A program made the position numbers and the translations under genes. From the NCBI GenBank assembly GCA_017309145.1, contig JAFLDU010000010.1:1-41125 (forward strand): a stretch of DNA of 41,125 nucleotides, given 5' to 3'. Shown here piece by piece: positions 7,897 to 17,962 of this stretch. Each line of letters begins with the position of its first letter. Positions within the stretch are counted from its first letter, which is position 1. Below the pieces are notes generated by a model that saw only the letters and a program-made list of their open reading frames with translations, was not told where the DNA came from and did no database searches. The DNA is from Zoogloea sp. Lineage in GTDB: Bacteria > Pseudomonadota > Gammaproteobacteria > Burkholderiales > Rhodocyclaceae.

Positions 7897-9257
7897 CAGT
7901 TCTTGCTTACTTCGTTGCGCCCCGCCAGCTTGTGCTCCAGGTAGTGGATGCTGGTGCCGCCTTCGACGAAGCGGGCATCGAGCATCAGCTCCTGGTGCAG
8001 CGGGATGTTGGTCTTGATGCCTTCGACCAGCATCTCGGACAAGGCGATACGCATGCGGCGGATGGCCTGGTCACGGGTGTCCCCGTAGGCGATCAGCTTG
8101 CCGATCATCGAGTCGTAGTGCTGGGGGACGGTGTAGCCGTTGTAAACGTGGGAGTCCACGCGGATGCCGGGGCCGCCGGGGACGTGCCAGTTGGCGATCT
8201 TGCCCGGGCAGGGGGTGAACTTGAACGGATCCTCGGCGTTGATCCGGCACTCGATGGCGTGGCCGCGGAATTCGATGTCGCGTTGCTTGTAGCGCAGCTT
8301 CTGGCCGGCCGCGACGCGGATCTGCTCCTGCACGATGTCCACGCCGGTGATCAGCTCGGTGACCGGGTGCTCGACCTGCACGCGGGTGTTCATTTCGATG
8401 AAGTAGAACTCGCCGTTCTCGTACAGGAACTCGAAGGTGCCGGCACCCCGGTAGCCGATCTTGCGGCAGGCCTCGGCGCAGCGTTCGCCGATGCGCAGGA
8501 TGTGGCGGCGTTCGATGCCGGGGGCGGGGGCTTCCTCGATGACCTTCTGGTGGCGGCGCTGCATGGAGCAGTCGCGCTCGCCCAGGTGGATGGCATTGCC
8601 ATGCTGGTCGGCGAGGATCTGGATCTCCACGTGGCGTGGGTTCTCCAGGAACTTCTCCATGTAGACCATCGGGTTGCCGAAGAACGCACCCGCTTCGGAA
8701 CGGGTCGTGGTGACGGCATTGAGCAACGCGGCCTCGGTGTGCACCACGCGCATGCCGCGACCGCCGCCGCCGCCGGCGGCCTTGATGATCACCGGATAGC
8801 CGATGGCCCGGGCGATCTTGACGATCTCCTTGGGGTCGTCGGGCAGGGCGCCTTCGGAGCCGGGTACGCAGGGTACGCCGGCCGCCTTCATGGCGTCCTT
8901 GGCGGAAACCTTGTCGCCCATCAGGCGGATGGTCTCGGCGCGGGGGCCGATGAAGACGAAACCGGACTGCTCGACCCGCTCGGCGAAATCGGCGTTCTCG
9001 GACAGGAAACCATAGCCCGGGTGGATGGCCTCGGCATCGGTGACCTCCGCAGCGGAGATCAGTGCCGGGATGTTGAGGTAGCTGAGGGTCGACGAGGCGG
9101 GGCCGATGCAGACGGATTCGTCGGCCAGCTTGACGTATTTGGCTTCGGCGTCCGGCTCGGAGTGCACCGCGACGGTCTTGATGCCCAGTTCGCGGCAGGC
9201 ACGCAGCACGCGCAGGGCGATCTCGCCCCGGTTGGCGATGAGGATCTTCTCAAACAT
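7896..9257 (-). CDS. accC: Acetyl-CoA carboxylase, biotin carboxylase subunit AccC
   Basis: The protein of about 453 residues opens with [20 protein letters not shown], the canonical AccC N-terminus. The ATP-grasp glycine loop [10 protein letters not shown] and the segment [15 protein letters not shown] are present. AccC carboxylates the biotin carried on AccB, using ATP and bicarbonate, as the first half of malonyl-CoA synthesis. The start at 9257 is chosen by family alignment; an in-frame ATG at 9263 would add two residues, and neither has a strong ribosome site. It follows accB by a few bases in the conserved accBC pair. Confidence 0.96.
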   Translation of the reverse strand: MFEKILIANRGEIALRVLRACRELGIKTVAVHSEPDAEAKYVKLADESVCIGPASSTLSYLNIPALISAAEVTDAEAIHPGYGFLSENADFAERVEQSGFVFIGPRAETIRLMGDKVSAKDAMKAAGVPCVPGSEGALPDDPKEIVKIARAIGYPVIIKAAGGGGGRGMRVVHTEAALLNAVTTTRSEAGAFFGNPMVYMEKFLENPRHVEIQILADQHGNAIHLGERDCSMQRRHQKVIEEAPAPGIERRHILRIGERCAEACRKIGYRGAGTFEFLYENGEFYFIEMNTRVQVEHPVTELITGVDIVQEQIRVAAGQKLRYKQRDIEFRGHAIECRINAEDPFKFTPCPGKIANWHVPGGPGIRVDSHVYNGYTVPQHYDSMIGKLIAYGDTRDQAIRRMRIALSEMLVEGIKTNIPLHQELMLDARFVEGGTSIHYLEHKLAGRNEVSKN

Positions 9258-9267
9258 GGCCATGGGC

Positions 9268-9720
9268 TTAGCCGATGATGAAGAGGGGTTCGCCGAACTC
9301 CACGGGCTCGCCGTTCTCGAGGAGGATGGCCTTGATGGTGCCGGAGGCGTCGGCTTCGATCTCGTTCATCAGCTTCATGGCTTCGATGATGCACAGCACG
9401 TCGCCGGCATTGACGCTCTGGCCGACCTCGGCCAGGGGCTTGGCGCCCGGGGCGCTGGCCCGGTAGAAGGTGCCGACCATCGGCGACTTGACGACATGGC
9501 CGTCCGGCAGTGCCGGCTCGGCGGGGGCGGCAGCGGCGGTGGTCGGTGCCGCGACGGCGGCAGGTGCGGCAGCCGGCATCTGGGCGACGTAATTGACGGG
9601 GGCCGGGCCCGAGACGTGCTTGGCGATGCGGACTTTTTCCTCGCCTTCAGTGACTTCCAGCTCGGAGATGCCGGATTCCTGGACCAGGTCGATCAATTTC
9701 TTGAGCTTGCGAAGATCCAT
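9268..9720 (-). CDS. accB: Acetyl-CoA carboxylase biotin carboxyl carrier protein AccB
   Basis: The 150-residue protein has an N-terminal helix region ([18 protein letters not shown]), an Ala/Pro-rich linker at about 48-72 and a C-terminal biotinyl domain. The biotin attachment motif is EAMKLMNE with Lys116 as the modified residue. AccB carries carboxybiotin between AccC and the AccAD transferase. AAGGGGAA precedes the ATG at 9720. It heads accBC and lies 59 bases after aroQ on the same strand. Confidence 0.96.
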   Translation of the reverse strand: MDLRKLKKLIDLVQESGISELEVTEGEEKVRIAKHVSGPAPVNYVAQMPAAAPAAVAAPTTAAAAPAEPALPDGHVVKSPMVGTFYRASAPGAKPLAEVGQSVNAGDVLCIIEAMKLMNEIEADASGTIKAILLENGEPVEFGEPLFIIG

Positions 9721-9743
9721 TGTATTCCCCTTGATTGTTGGTG

Positions 9744-9766
9744 CCCCGGCGTCGGACGACGCGGGG
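9744..9766 (-). other. Hairpin between aroQ and accB
   Basis: CCCC-G-GCGTC (9744-9753) can pair with GACGC-GGGG (9758-9766), leaving one bulged G and a 4-base loop. It lies about 24 bases upstream of the accB start. No U tract follows on the - strand, so it is more likely a leader or processing structure than a terminator. Its significance in such G+C-rich DNA is uncertain. Confidence 0.3.
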
Positions 9767-9779
9767 GCCGGTGTCTGGT

Positions 9780-10241
9780 TCAGCCGCGGGAGCGCAGGCG
9801 CGACAGGGCAAACTCGAGGGCGAGCTGGTAACCCTGGGCACCCAGTCCGCAGATCACTCCGACGGCCTTGTCGGAAAAGTAGGAGTGATGCCGGAATGGC
9901 TCGCGGGCGTGGATGTTGGACAGGTGCACTTCGACGAACGGGATGTCGACACCCGACAGGGCATCCCGGATCCCCACGCTGGTGTGCGTGTAGGCAGCCG
10001 GGTTGATGATGATGAAGTCGACGCCTTCGGTGCCGGCGGCCTGGACCCGGTCGATCAATTCACCCTCATGATTGCTCTGGAACGACTCCAGCAGCACGCC
10101 ATCGACCTTGGCGCGACTCTCCATCGCCGCATGGATGTCGGCGAGGGTGGTCAGGCCGTAGATGCCGGGTTCACGGCGGCCGAGGAGGTTGAGATTGGGG
10201 CCGTGCAGAACGAGGATGCGGGCTTGTTGCAGGTCGTCCAT
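9780..10241 (-). CDS. aroQ: Type II 3-dehydroquinate dehydratase AroQ
   Basis: The 153-residue protein has the type II motifs: [18 protein letters not shown] with the catalytic Arg and Tyr, [22 protein letters not shown], and [18 protein letters not shown] carrying the catalytic His. It converts 3-dehydroquinate to 3-dehydroshikimate in the shikimate pathway and forms a dodecamer. The ATG at 10241 gives the usual length; an upstream ATG at 10274 would add 11 residues not typical of the family. AroQ next to accBC is a frequent bacterial arrangement. Confidence 0.95.
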   Translation of the reverse strand: MDDLQQARILVLHGPNLNLLGRREPGIYGLTTLADIHAAMESRAKVDGVLLESFQSNHEGELIDRVQAAGTEGVDFIIINPAAYTHTSVGIRDALSGVDIPFVEVHLSNIHAREPFRHHSYFSDKAVGVICGLGAQGYQLALEFALSRLRSRG

Positions 10242-10334
10242 GCTGGCTTCAGGTGTGCGATTTTTCCGCGTCATGAGTGCAAGTTTGCCGCAGATTGGCG
10301 CAATTTGTCCATCGCCTGGCGGTGAATGCGTGGC

Positions 10335-10886
10335 TTACGAGCGGCTGAGTTCGGCGAGTTTGCGCTCGAGTTCCTGCTCGGACAAGGTGCCGACCTTGAC
10401 CAGCCCGACTGCGCCGCGCCGATCGATGATCAGGGTGAAGGGCAGGGCCTGGGAGTGGTTGCCCAGCTCTTCGGACAGGCTCACCACGCTGGGCGGAGCG
10501 ACGACCAGGGGGTAGGCGACCGGGGTGGCAGCCTGGAATTTGCGCACGTTTTCGTCCGTATCAATGCTGATGCCGACAAACTGGACGCCTTTGTCCGCGT
10601 ATTTCTGGCTGATGGCCGAAAAGGCCGGCATTTCCTTCCGGCAGGGCGGGCACCAGGTCGCCCAGAAGTTCACCACCAGGACCTGGCCTTTCCACTGGGA
10701 CAGGGGCTGGTTCTTGCCGGTGGCGTCGGGCAGTTCGAGGGCCAGCAGCTTGCCGACCGCGCCTGAAGGGGCGGCGTCGGCCGACTGGGCCGGGGCGCTC
10801 AGATTGTGGCGGGATGAATACAGGCCCGCCGCGGTGGCCAGCACGGCGATGATCAGGGCGGGGAGGATGCGGGTGGTGAATTTCAT
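10335..10886 (-). CDS. TlpA/ResA-type periplasmic thiol-disulfide oxidoreductase
   Basis: The 183-residue protein starts with a hydrophobic signal-anchor (about residues 6-25) and continues with a thioredoxin fold containing NFWATWCPPCRKEM, so CPPC is the redox-active pair. A cis-Pro is present in ALPFTLIID. TlpA/ResA proteins face the periplasm and reduce cysteine pairs, often for cytochrome c or oxidase maturation. The ATG at 10886 overlaps the preceding gene's stop as ATGA. The nearby oxidase operon makes a role in its assembly possible, but the link is only proximity. Confidence 0.88.
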   Translation of the reverse strand: MKFTTRILPALIIAVLATAAGLYSSRHNLSAPAQSADAAPSGAVGKLLALELPDATGKNQPLSQWKGQVLVVNFWATWCPPCRKEMPAFSAISQKYADKGVQFVGISIDTDENVRKFQAATPVAYPLVVAPPSVVSLSEELGNHSQALPFTLIIDRRGAVGLVKVGTLSEQELERKLAELSRS

Positions 10887-11515
10887 GGCTGGATGCCGGC
10901 GGTGATGCTGGGTGTGCTGTCGTTGACGAGGGCTTCGACGACGGAAAGGCGAGCGCGTTCCATCTGCCGGGCGCCATGACTGCCCCGCCGGTTGAGGCGC
11001 TCCAGGTCGGGTGAGTAGATGCGCAGGCGGATCGGGATGTCGCCCCAGTCGAAGACCAGGATGGCCTCCGGGCCGTCCGGCTGGTTGCGCCGCGGCTCCC
11101 GGTGCTCGTAGGCCACGTCGTGGTTGAGGAAGAAGATCTCCACCTCCTTGGCGCTCTCCGGGAAGAGGTCGATCTCCACCTCGGAGTAGCGGCCGGCCGT
11201 GCCTTCCAGTACCGCACCGGTGAGGTAGGGGCGGAAGGGTTCGAGCTCGCGCATCACCTCCAGGGCGGCCACGCGCAGGGCGAACTGGCGCTCGAGATGT
11301 TCTTCGTCCTGAAAGACGGCGAGGTAGGTGCGGACTTCCGCTTCGATCTCGGCATTGTTGGGCAGTTCGTCGGCGTTGATGGCGCCGAGCTGGCGGGCGG
11401 CCTTGCGTTTGGCGAAGCCGTAGTCGGTGACGCCGTCTTCGGCGATCATGCGGGCCGCCAGGGCGGCGATCTCGCGGCGCAGGTTGCTGCGGTGCGGAAC
11501 GGCAGGGCGCGGCAT
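10883..11515 (-). CDS. Conserved hypothetical protein, possibly nucleotidyltransferase-like
   Basis: The 210-residue soluble protein has no signal peptide or membrane segment. The N-terminus is basic and helical (RREIAALAARMIAEDGVTDYGFAKRKAARQLG), and the centre has GTAGRYSEVEIDLFPESAKEVEIFFLN followed by a DWGD segment. I remember it as a conserved betaproteobacterial protein lying next to mpl, but I do not recognise a tested function. The acidic beta-strand pattern could fit a nucleotidyltransferase-like fold; this is only a guess. It overlaps the TlpA-type gene by four bases and diverges from mpl across 82 bases. Confidence 0.7.
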   Translation of the reverse strand: MPRPAVPHRSNLRREIAALAARMIAEDGVTDYGFAKRKAARQLGAINADELPNNAEIEAEVRTYLAVFQDEEHLERQFALRVAALEVMRELEPFRPYLTGAVLEGTAGRYSEVEIDLFPESAKEVEIFFLNHDVAYEHREPRRNQPDGPEAILVFDWGDIPIRLRIYSPDLERLNRRGSHGARQMERARLSVVEALVNDSTPSITAGIQP

Positions 11516-11597
11516 GGAAGGTCGGAGCTCCCCGTTCGATTAGAATGCCTTCCATTCTACACACGACTATTGCGGCACTGTTTCCGCCTTCCCGACT

Positions 11598-12944
<1,347 letters not shown>

Positions 12945-12992
12945 GCAGGCCACCCGAGAGAGTGCGGAGCCGGCATCCGCTGCCGGGATTGC

Positions 12993-14099
12993 TTAACGGA
13001 TCGCCTGGAAACGTCGAGGAAAGCCCGCCATCGCATAGGGATGGCGGGCTTTTTCGCCATTCAGGACCTTCCAGGTCGCCGCCAGTACGGCGCACAGCAG
13101 CAGCGCGGCGCCGGTGTTGTGGGCCACCGCGAGCGGCAGGGGCAGTTGCAACAGCACATTGGCGATGCCCAGGGAGATCTGCAGGGCGAGGGTGGCGAGC
13201 AACGCCAGTCCGTGCCTGCGGCCCTCGTGCCGGCGTAGCAGGCAGAGGCTGAACGCCCCGACGATGCCCAGCACGACGCCGGCGAACAGTCGGTGGGTCC
13301 AGTGGATGGCGGTGAGGGCGGCGGCCGGGAGAAGCTCGCCGCTGGCCGTGTTGCCGAGTTCGCGGTCCAGGGTGAAGGCGTGGTGGAAGTCTGTTTCGGG
13401 TCGGAAGCTGCCCTGGCAGGTGGGAAAGTCGGCGCAAATGGTCGCGGCGTAGTTGCTGCTGACCCAGCCGCCGAGAGCGATCTGCGTCAGCACGCTTGCC
13501 GTGGCCAGGATAGCGAGGACTTTCAATCCGGTTGGGAAGGCTGTCGGTCGGGGGCTGCGGCCTTCGCGCAGCACGATCAGGGCGAGCAGGGCGAGGGTGC
13601 TCATGCCGCCGAGCAGGTGGCTGGTGACGATCACGGGCTTGAGCAGGCGGGTAACGGTGAGCATGCCGAGCAGGGCCTGGCCGGTCACCACCCCCAGCAG
13701 GGCCAGTTCCAGCCACGGCCGACGCCGGACCCGATGGCGCCAGGCGATGGCGGTGAGAGCGAGGATGCACAGGCCCAGGGTACCCGCGGCGTAGCGATGG
13801 ATCATCTCCTTCCAGGCCTTGGGGGCTTCGACGGACTGGCCGAAGCGGGCCTCGGCGTGGGCGAGCTCGTGGGCCTGTTCGGGCACGCCCACCAGCTTGC
13901 CGTAGCAGCCCGGCCAGTCCGGACAGCCCAGGCCGGCATCGGAGAGGCGCACGTAGGCACCGAGGGACACCACCACCAGTGCGAGCAGCAGGGCGATTGT
14001 AGCCAGCCTGCGGTAGGCCGGGCCCACCGGTGAGCAGGTCTCGGGTTGCCAGGTTTCGGCGCGGCGCAGCCCCGCGGTGTGGCTGGCGCGCCTTTTCAT
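12993..14099 (-). CDS. ctaA: Heme A synthase CtaA (COX15 family)
   Basis: The 368-residue polytopic membrane protein oxidises the C8 methyl group of heme O to a formyl group, giving heme A for the aa3 oxidase. Conserved His ligands are visible in KEMIHRYAAG, VTSHLLGG, IHWTHRLFAG and VAHNTGAA, and Cys pairs lie in GCPDWPGCYG and ICADFPTC. The ATG at 14099 overlaps the ctaB stop as ATGA. The final residues (EKARHPYAMAG and onward) are encoded by the DNA that also forms the mpl terminator. The order ctaB then ctaA is the reverse of the order I know best from other genomes. Confidence 0.93.
   Translation of the reverse strand: MKRRASHTAGLRRAETWQPETCSPVGPAYRRLATIALLLALVVVSLGAYVRLSDAGLGCPDWPGCYGKLVGVPEQAHELAHAEARFGQSVEAPKAWKEMIHRYAAGTLGLCILALTAIAWRHRVRRRPWLELALLGVVTGQALLGMLTVTRLLKPVIVTSHLLGGMSTLALLALIVLREGRSPRPTAFPTGLKVLAILATASVLTQIALGGWVSSNYAATICADFPTCQGSFRPETDFHHAFTLDRELGNTASGELLPAAALTAIHWTHRLFAGVVLGIVGAFSLCLLRRHEGRRHGLALLATLALQISLGIANVLLQLPLPLAVAHNTGAALLLCAVLAATWKVLNGEKARHPYAMAGFPRRFQAIR
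13021..13054 (+). terminator. Rho-independent terminator of mpl, inside ctaA coding sequence
   Basis: AAGCCCGCCATC (13021-13032) is a perfect 12-base inverted repeat of GATGGCGGGCTT (13040-13051), with a 7-base loop and a run of T ending the right arm. On the + strand this is a strong terminator for mpl. On the - strand it lies inside the last codons of ctaA. Confidence 0.85.
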
Positions 14100-14995
14100 G
14101 CCAGCCGGTCCAGGAACAGGGCTGCGAACAGGCCGGTGAGGTAGATCAGCGAGTAGCGGAAGGCATGGCGGGCGCGGTCGTCCGAGTAGTTGCGCCAGAG
14201 TATCCAGGCCTCCCGCAGGTAGCCGAGGTTGAGCAGGCTGACCAGCGCGGCGTAGGTCGCCCCGGACAGGCCCAGCGTGCAGGGCAGGTAGGAGACAGCG
14301 GCCAGCAGCACCGTGTACAGCAGGATGTGCAGGCAGGTCAGCGGCACCCCGTGGCTCACCGGCAGCATGGGCAGGCCGGCGCGGGCGTATTCCTCCCGCC
14401 GGTAGCAGGCCAGGGCCCAGAAGTGCGGCGGAGTCCACAGGAAGATGATGAGGAACAGGGCGAGCGCCGGCAGGCCGATGGAGTCGGTCATGGCGGCCCA
14501 GCCGAGCACCGGCGGCATGGCCCCGGAGGCGCCTCCGATGACGATGTTCATCGGCGTGGCGGGTTTGAGCACCAGGGTGTAGATGATGGCATAGCCCAGG
14601 AAGGTGGCCAGGGTCAGCCACATGGTCAGGGGATTCACCGCCACATGCAGCAACCACAGCCCGGCGCCCCCCGTCAGGCAGGCCAGGCCGAGGGTCTCGG
14701 TCGGGGTGATGAGGCCCAGCGGCAGGGCCCGCCCGCGGGTACGGGCCATGCGCGCGTCGATGGTGCGTTCCACGAGGCAGTTGATCGCGGCGGCGGCGCC
14801 GGCCACCAGGGCAATCCCGATGGTGGCGGCGAGCATCCGGCCGAGGGGGGGCCAGCCCGGCACCGCGAGGAACATGCCGATCATGGCGGTGAACACGATC
14901 AGGCTGTTCACCCGGGGCTTGCACTGGGTGAAGAAGGCGGTGAGGCGCAGGCCCAAGGGGGCGGCGATGGCGGAACTGCGGAGGAGGGTCGGCAT
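14096..14995 (-). CDS. ctaB: Protoheme IX farnesyltransferase CtaB (heme O synthase)
   Basis: The 299-residue UbiA-superfamily prenyltransferase has about nine membrane helices. The prenyl-diphosphate/Mg site is in NCLVERTIDARMARTRGRALP (about residue 95), and the family opening FTQCKPRVNSLIVFTAMIGMFLA is present. It adds a farnesyl group to heme b to make heme O, which CtaA then oxidises. It begins 24 bases after the Sco-like gene and ends in a four-base overlap with ctaA, so the two heme A enzymes are translationally linked. Confidence 0.95.
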   Translation of the reverse strand: MPTLLRSSAIAAPLGLRLTAFFTQCKPRVNSLIVFTAMIGMFLAVPGWPPLGRMLAATIGIALVAGAAAAINCLVERTIDARMARTRGRALPLGLITPTETLGLACLTGGAGLWLLHVAVNPLTMWLTLATFLGYAIIYTLVLKPATPMNIVIGGASGAMPPVLGWAAMTDSIGLPALALFLIIFLWTPPHFWALACYRREEYARAGLPMLPVSHGVPLTCLHILLYTVLLAAVSYLPCTLGLSGATYAALVSLLNLGYLREAWILWRNYSDDRARHAFRYSLIYLTGLFAALFLDRLA

Positions 14996-15019
14996 GCGGG
15001 CGGGTCTCCGTTGAAGTCG

Positions 15020-15574
15020 TCAGCCGGCCCACGCGTAGCGGAGCAGGCGTTCCATGTCCTTGAGGATGTCGCGGGGGGCAGCGTCGGTGGGGTAGCGCAG
15101 GATGATCCGGCCCTGGGGGTCGACCACGTAGACCCGATGCCCGCCTGCATCCAGGTCGAAGGCTGCCCGGGCGGCACTGCTGCCAGCCACGGCGGCGTGG
15201 AGGTCGGGCTGCAGGGCGGTCAGGGGGGCGCTGTCGGGGACCGCCTGGTCGGTGAGCCAGGTGCGCTGCACCCGGGACATCTGTTTGTAGAGGGCCACGT
15301 GGATCTGGCGGGTGGCGACGATCCACTGGCGGCAGGCTTCATCGCAGGGCCCGGCGCCGGCGACAATGAGATTCCAGTGCCCCTCCAGGCTGGTCTTGTC
15401 GAGGGGCGCGCCGTGGGGGCCGGCCAGGGCGGGCACGGGCCGTGGCGGGTCGAGGAGCTCACCGTGGTTGCCAGCCTTGGCGGGCCGCCAGCCGGTGAGG
15501 TAAAGCGTGGCGGCCACGACGAAGGGCAGGGCCAGCAGGGCGATGATCAGCAAGAGGGGGCGGTAGCGGGACAT
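15020..15574 (-). CDS. Membrane-anchored Sco-like protein of the oxidase operon
   Basis: This 184-residue protein has one N-terminal membrane helix (MSRYRPLLLIIALLALPFVVAA) and a periplasmic thioredoxin-like domain. A CxxxC pair in GPCDEACRQW lies at the position of the copper-binding cysteines of Sco proteins, and RVYVVDPQGRIILRYP matches their late strand. A copper-delivery or thiol-reducing role for the oxidase is inferred. I remember such proteins as poorly named members of betaproteobacterial cox operons. The ATG at 15574 shares a base with the SURF1 stop (TGATG). Confidence 0.75.
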   Translation of the reverse strand: MSRYRPLLLIIALLALPFVVAATLYLTGWRPAKAGNHGELLDPPRPVPALAGPHGAPLDKTSLEGHWNLIVAGAGPCDEACRQWIVATRQIHVALYKQMSRVQRTWLTDQAVPDSAPLTALQPDLHAAVAGSSAARAAFDLDAGGHRVYVVDPQGRIILRYPTDAAPRDILKDMERLLRYAWAG

Positions 15575-16365
15575 CAGCGGCGCCTCCAGCCCAGGGCCAG
15601 CCAGATCAGCACGGCGGAGGCGGCAAAGCCGTACCACTGCAGGGCGTAGGACAGGTGCCGTTCCAGGCGCTCGTCGGGGCGTGGCCATTCCCGGCCAAAG
15701 CCGGCCGGCGAGGCAGGGTCGAGCTGGATCACCACCGGCTGCAGCGGCCACGGGGCGAGGCTGCGGAAGCGAGCCAGATCCAGGTTTTGCCAGACCGGCT
15801 CCCAGGTGTTGGTGGCCGGCTCGGGGCCGAGGGTGAAGAAGCGCTGCCCCGGGAGGGTGGCGGTGCCACGCAGCTCGACCGTCTCGACCGGGGTGGGAAC
15901 GTCCGGGAGGTCGGCATGCCGGTCAGCGGCGGGAATCCAGCCCCGGTTGATCAGCACGCGCATCTCGCTGCCTTCGATGCGCAGGGGGGTGATCACGTGG
16001 TAGCCCGCCCGCTCCCGCTGGATCCGGTTGTCCACCAGGAACTGCCGGTCGGTCTCGAAGCGGCCGCGCACCACAACCTGGCGCGCGCGCAGGGCCTCTG
16101 CGTCGGCGGGGGGGCCGGCCAGCTGGATGGTGCCGTCCTGCATCCCGTGATCCAGCAGGGCCTGGGCGGCAGCCTTGCGCTCAGCCTTGCCATGCTGCCA
16201 GTTGCCGAGCTGGATGCAGCCGGCAGCCACCACCAGCGCCAGCAATCCGCCCCATGGGGAGGGGCGGAAGCGGCGGCCGCTTGTGACGGCCCGGAGGCGG
16301 GCGCACAATCGTGCGACCGGATTCGGGGAGTGCGCTGTGCTGTTCAAGTTGGCCGTGGTGTTCAT
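15574..16365 (-). CDS. SURF1-family cytochrome oxidase assembly protein
   Basis: The protein has the SURF1 plan of two membrane helices, one near the N-terminus (WGGLLALVVAAGCIQLGNWQ) and one at the C-terminus (YALQWYGFAASAVLIWLALGW), around a periplasmic domain with VLINRGWIP. SURF1 helps insert heme A into subunit I. With the ATG at 16365 the protein is 263 residues but its first codons overlap the start of the + strand DUF2909 gene by 29 bases, and the upstream ribosome site is weak. TTG codons at 16347 and 16308 are alternatives, so the exact N-terminus is uncertain. Confidence 0.85.
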   Translation of the reverse strand: MNTTANLNSTAHSPNPVARLCARLRAVTSGRRFRPSPWGGLLALVVAAGCIQLGNWQHGKAERKAAAQALLDHGMQDGTIQLAGPPADAEALRARQVVVRGRFETDRQFLVDNRIQRERAGYHVITPLRIEGSEMRVLINRGWIPAADRHADLPDVPTPVETVELRGTATLPGQRFFTLGPEPATNTWEPVWQNLDLARFRSLAPWPLQPVVIQLDPASPAGFGREWPRPDERLERHLSYALQWYGFAASAVLIWLALGWRRR

Positions 16366-16531
16366 GCTCTTGCTGGTGATCGGCAGCCTCTTCTCGGGCC
16401 TGGTCTTCCTCTATCGTGACAAGGGCAATGGCGACCGGGTCGTGCGGGCACTCACCGTGCGCGTCTCACTCTCGCTCCTGTTGTTCATCGGTTTGTTGCT
16501 GGCCTGGCGTTACGGGGCCTACAGCCAGTAG
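16337..16531 (+). CDS. DUF2909 twin-helix membrane protein of the oxidase locus
   Basis: This 64-residue protein has two membrane helices (KLAVVFMLLLVIGSLFSGLVF and LSLLLFIGLLLAWRYG) joined by a short polar loop with YRDKG. It matches the small DUF2909 proteins found beside cytochrome oxidase genes; a role in oxidase biogenesis is likely but unproven. The start is GTG at 16337, supported by GGGGAG six bases upstream. It lies on the strand opposite to the whole cox operon: its 5' end overlaps SURF1 and its last 13 bases overlap the 3' end of subunit III. Confidence 0.8.
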   Translation: MLFKLAVVFMLLLVIGSLFSGLVFLYRDKGNGDRVVRALTVRVSLSLLLFIGLLLAWRYGAYSQ

Positions 16532-17391
16532 ACGACGACGAACAGCAGCAACCAGACCACATCCACGAAGTGCCAGTACCAGGCCACCGCCTCGAAGGCG
16601 AAGTGGCGCTTTGCGTCGAAATGCCCGGCCACGCAGCGCCCGGCCACCACGGCCAGCATGATGGCGCCGAGGGTGACGTGAAAACCATGGAAGCCCGTGA
16701 GCATGAAGAAGGTCGCGCCATAGACGCCCGCGCCCATCGTCAGGCCCAGCTCGGTGTAGGCGTGGTGGTATTCATAGGCCTGGAAGCCCAGGAAGATGAC
16801 GCCCAGCAGCACGGTGAGGATCAGGCCCAGGTTGAGCTGGGCGCGCTTGCCCTTCATCAGGCCCCAGTGGGCCCAGGTCAGGGTGACGCCCGAGGTCAGC
16901 AGCAGGGCGGTGTTGATCGCCGGGATGCCCCAGGCGCCCATCGGGGTGAAGCTGGCACCCTTCGGCCCTGCGGAGGGCCAGACCGCGGTGAAATCCTTGT
17001 AGAGCGTGAAGGCCGGATCCATGCCCGCCAGGGCGGGCACCGAGAGCACCCGGCAGTAGAACAGAGCCCCGAAGAAGGCCGCGAAGAACATCACCTCCGA
17101 GCCGATGAACCAGATCATGCCCTGCCGGAATGACTTGTCCTCCCAGTCGGTGTAGGCACCGCGCTGGTTCTCGGTGATCACCGCACCGAACCATTTGAAC
17201 AGCACCGCGATGATGACCGCCGTGCCCGCCGCCATGACCCAGGGGCCGGGGGCGAACTTGTTCATCAGCAGGATGAAGCCCAGGGCCAGCATGAACATGC
17301 CGCCCGACAGGAAGAAGGGGTAGAGGCTGGGTTGCGGAACGTAGTAGTGGGTGGCGTGGGGCGCTGCAGTGTTGGCGGGCGAGGCGTTCAA
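16519..17391 (-). CDS. ctaE: Cytochrome c oxidase subunit III
   Basis: The 290-residue protein has seven predicted helices and the subunit III signatures YYVPQPSLYPFFLSGG, MIWFIGSEVMFFAAFFGALFY with the lipid-contacting Glu, and GFHGFHVTLG. Subunit III stabilises the oxidase and assists proton uptake at the D-channel mouth. The start is TTG at 17391, supported by AGGGAG upstream; the next ATG would delete the conserved N-terminus. That Shine-Dalgarno site overlaps the TAG stop of the Cox11 gene. Its 3' end overlaps DUF2909 convergently. Confidence 0.95.
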   Translation of the reverse strand: MNASPANTAAPHATHYYVPQPSLYPFFLSGGMFMLALGFILLMNKFAPGPWVMAAGTAVIIAVLFKWFGAVITENQRGAYTDWEDKSFRQGMIWFIGSEVMFFAAFFGALFYCRVLSVPALAGMDPAFTLYKDFTAVWPSAGPKGASFTPMGAWGIPAINTALLLTSGVTLTWAHWGLMKGKRAQLNLGLILTVLLGVIFLGFQAYEYHHAYTELGLTMGAGVYGATFFMLTGFHGFHVTLGAIMLAVVAGRCVAGHFDAKRHFAFEAVAWYWHFVDVVWLLLFVVVYWL

Positions 17392-17401
17392 GGCGGGCTC
17401 C

Positions 17402-17956
17402 CTAGGATGGATTCGGGGCGGGGAAGAAGGCGTAGGCGAGGGTCAGCTCGCTGATCTCGTCGCCGATGTCTCCATCGACGATGAAGGTCAGGGCCATCTC
17501 GCGGCTCTCTCCGGGGGCGAGGGTCTGCTGCTTGAAGCAGAAACAGTCGAGTTTTTTGAAGTGGCGGGCCGCAGTGGTGGGCGACACGCTGGGCACGGCC
17601 TGGCCGACGATGGTCTTGTCTGACAGGTTGCGCACCAGGAAGCGCGTGGTGCGCAGTTCGCCCGGGTGAATGTCGATGGACGGTTCTAGCGGGCGGATCT
17701 CCCAGGGCAGGCCGGGCATCAGGGTGGAGGTGAATTGCACACCCAGCTTGCGGCCGTAATTGACTGCGGTGGGGGGGAGGTCCTTCGCTTCGATGGCGTC
17801 CTTGAGCGTCTTGCCATTGAAGCCGACGGCCGCGCACAGGGTGTCGTAGAGCGGCACCAAGGCGAAGCCGAAGGCAAAGAAGGCGGCGGCCAGCAGGAGC
17901 AGCCGGACGACCAGCCGGCCGTGCCTGCGTGGCGGGGGCAGGGTTGCCTCGCTCAT
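17402..17956 (-). CDS. ctaG: Cytochrome c oxidase copper chaperone CtaG (Cox11)
   Basis: The 184-residue protein has one N-terminal membrane helix (about residues 15-35) and a periplasmic immunoglobulin-like domain. The copper-binding motif CFCF includes Cys138 and Cys140, and a third conserved Cys lies at 41 after the helix. Cox11 delivers copper to the CuB site of subunit I. It starts six bases after the small assembly gene and precedes subunit III, the usual order. Confidence 0.95.
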   Translation of the reverse strand: MSEATLPPPRRHGRLVVRLLLLAAAFFAFGFALVPLYDTLCAAVGFNGKTLKDAIEAKDLPPTAVNYGRKLGVQFTSTLMPGLPWEIRPLEPSIDIHPGELRTTRFLVRNLSDKTIVGQAVPSVSPTTAARHFKKLDCFCFKQQTLAPGESREMALTFIVDGDIGDEISELTLAYAFFPAPNPS

Positions 17957-17962
17957 GGCATT

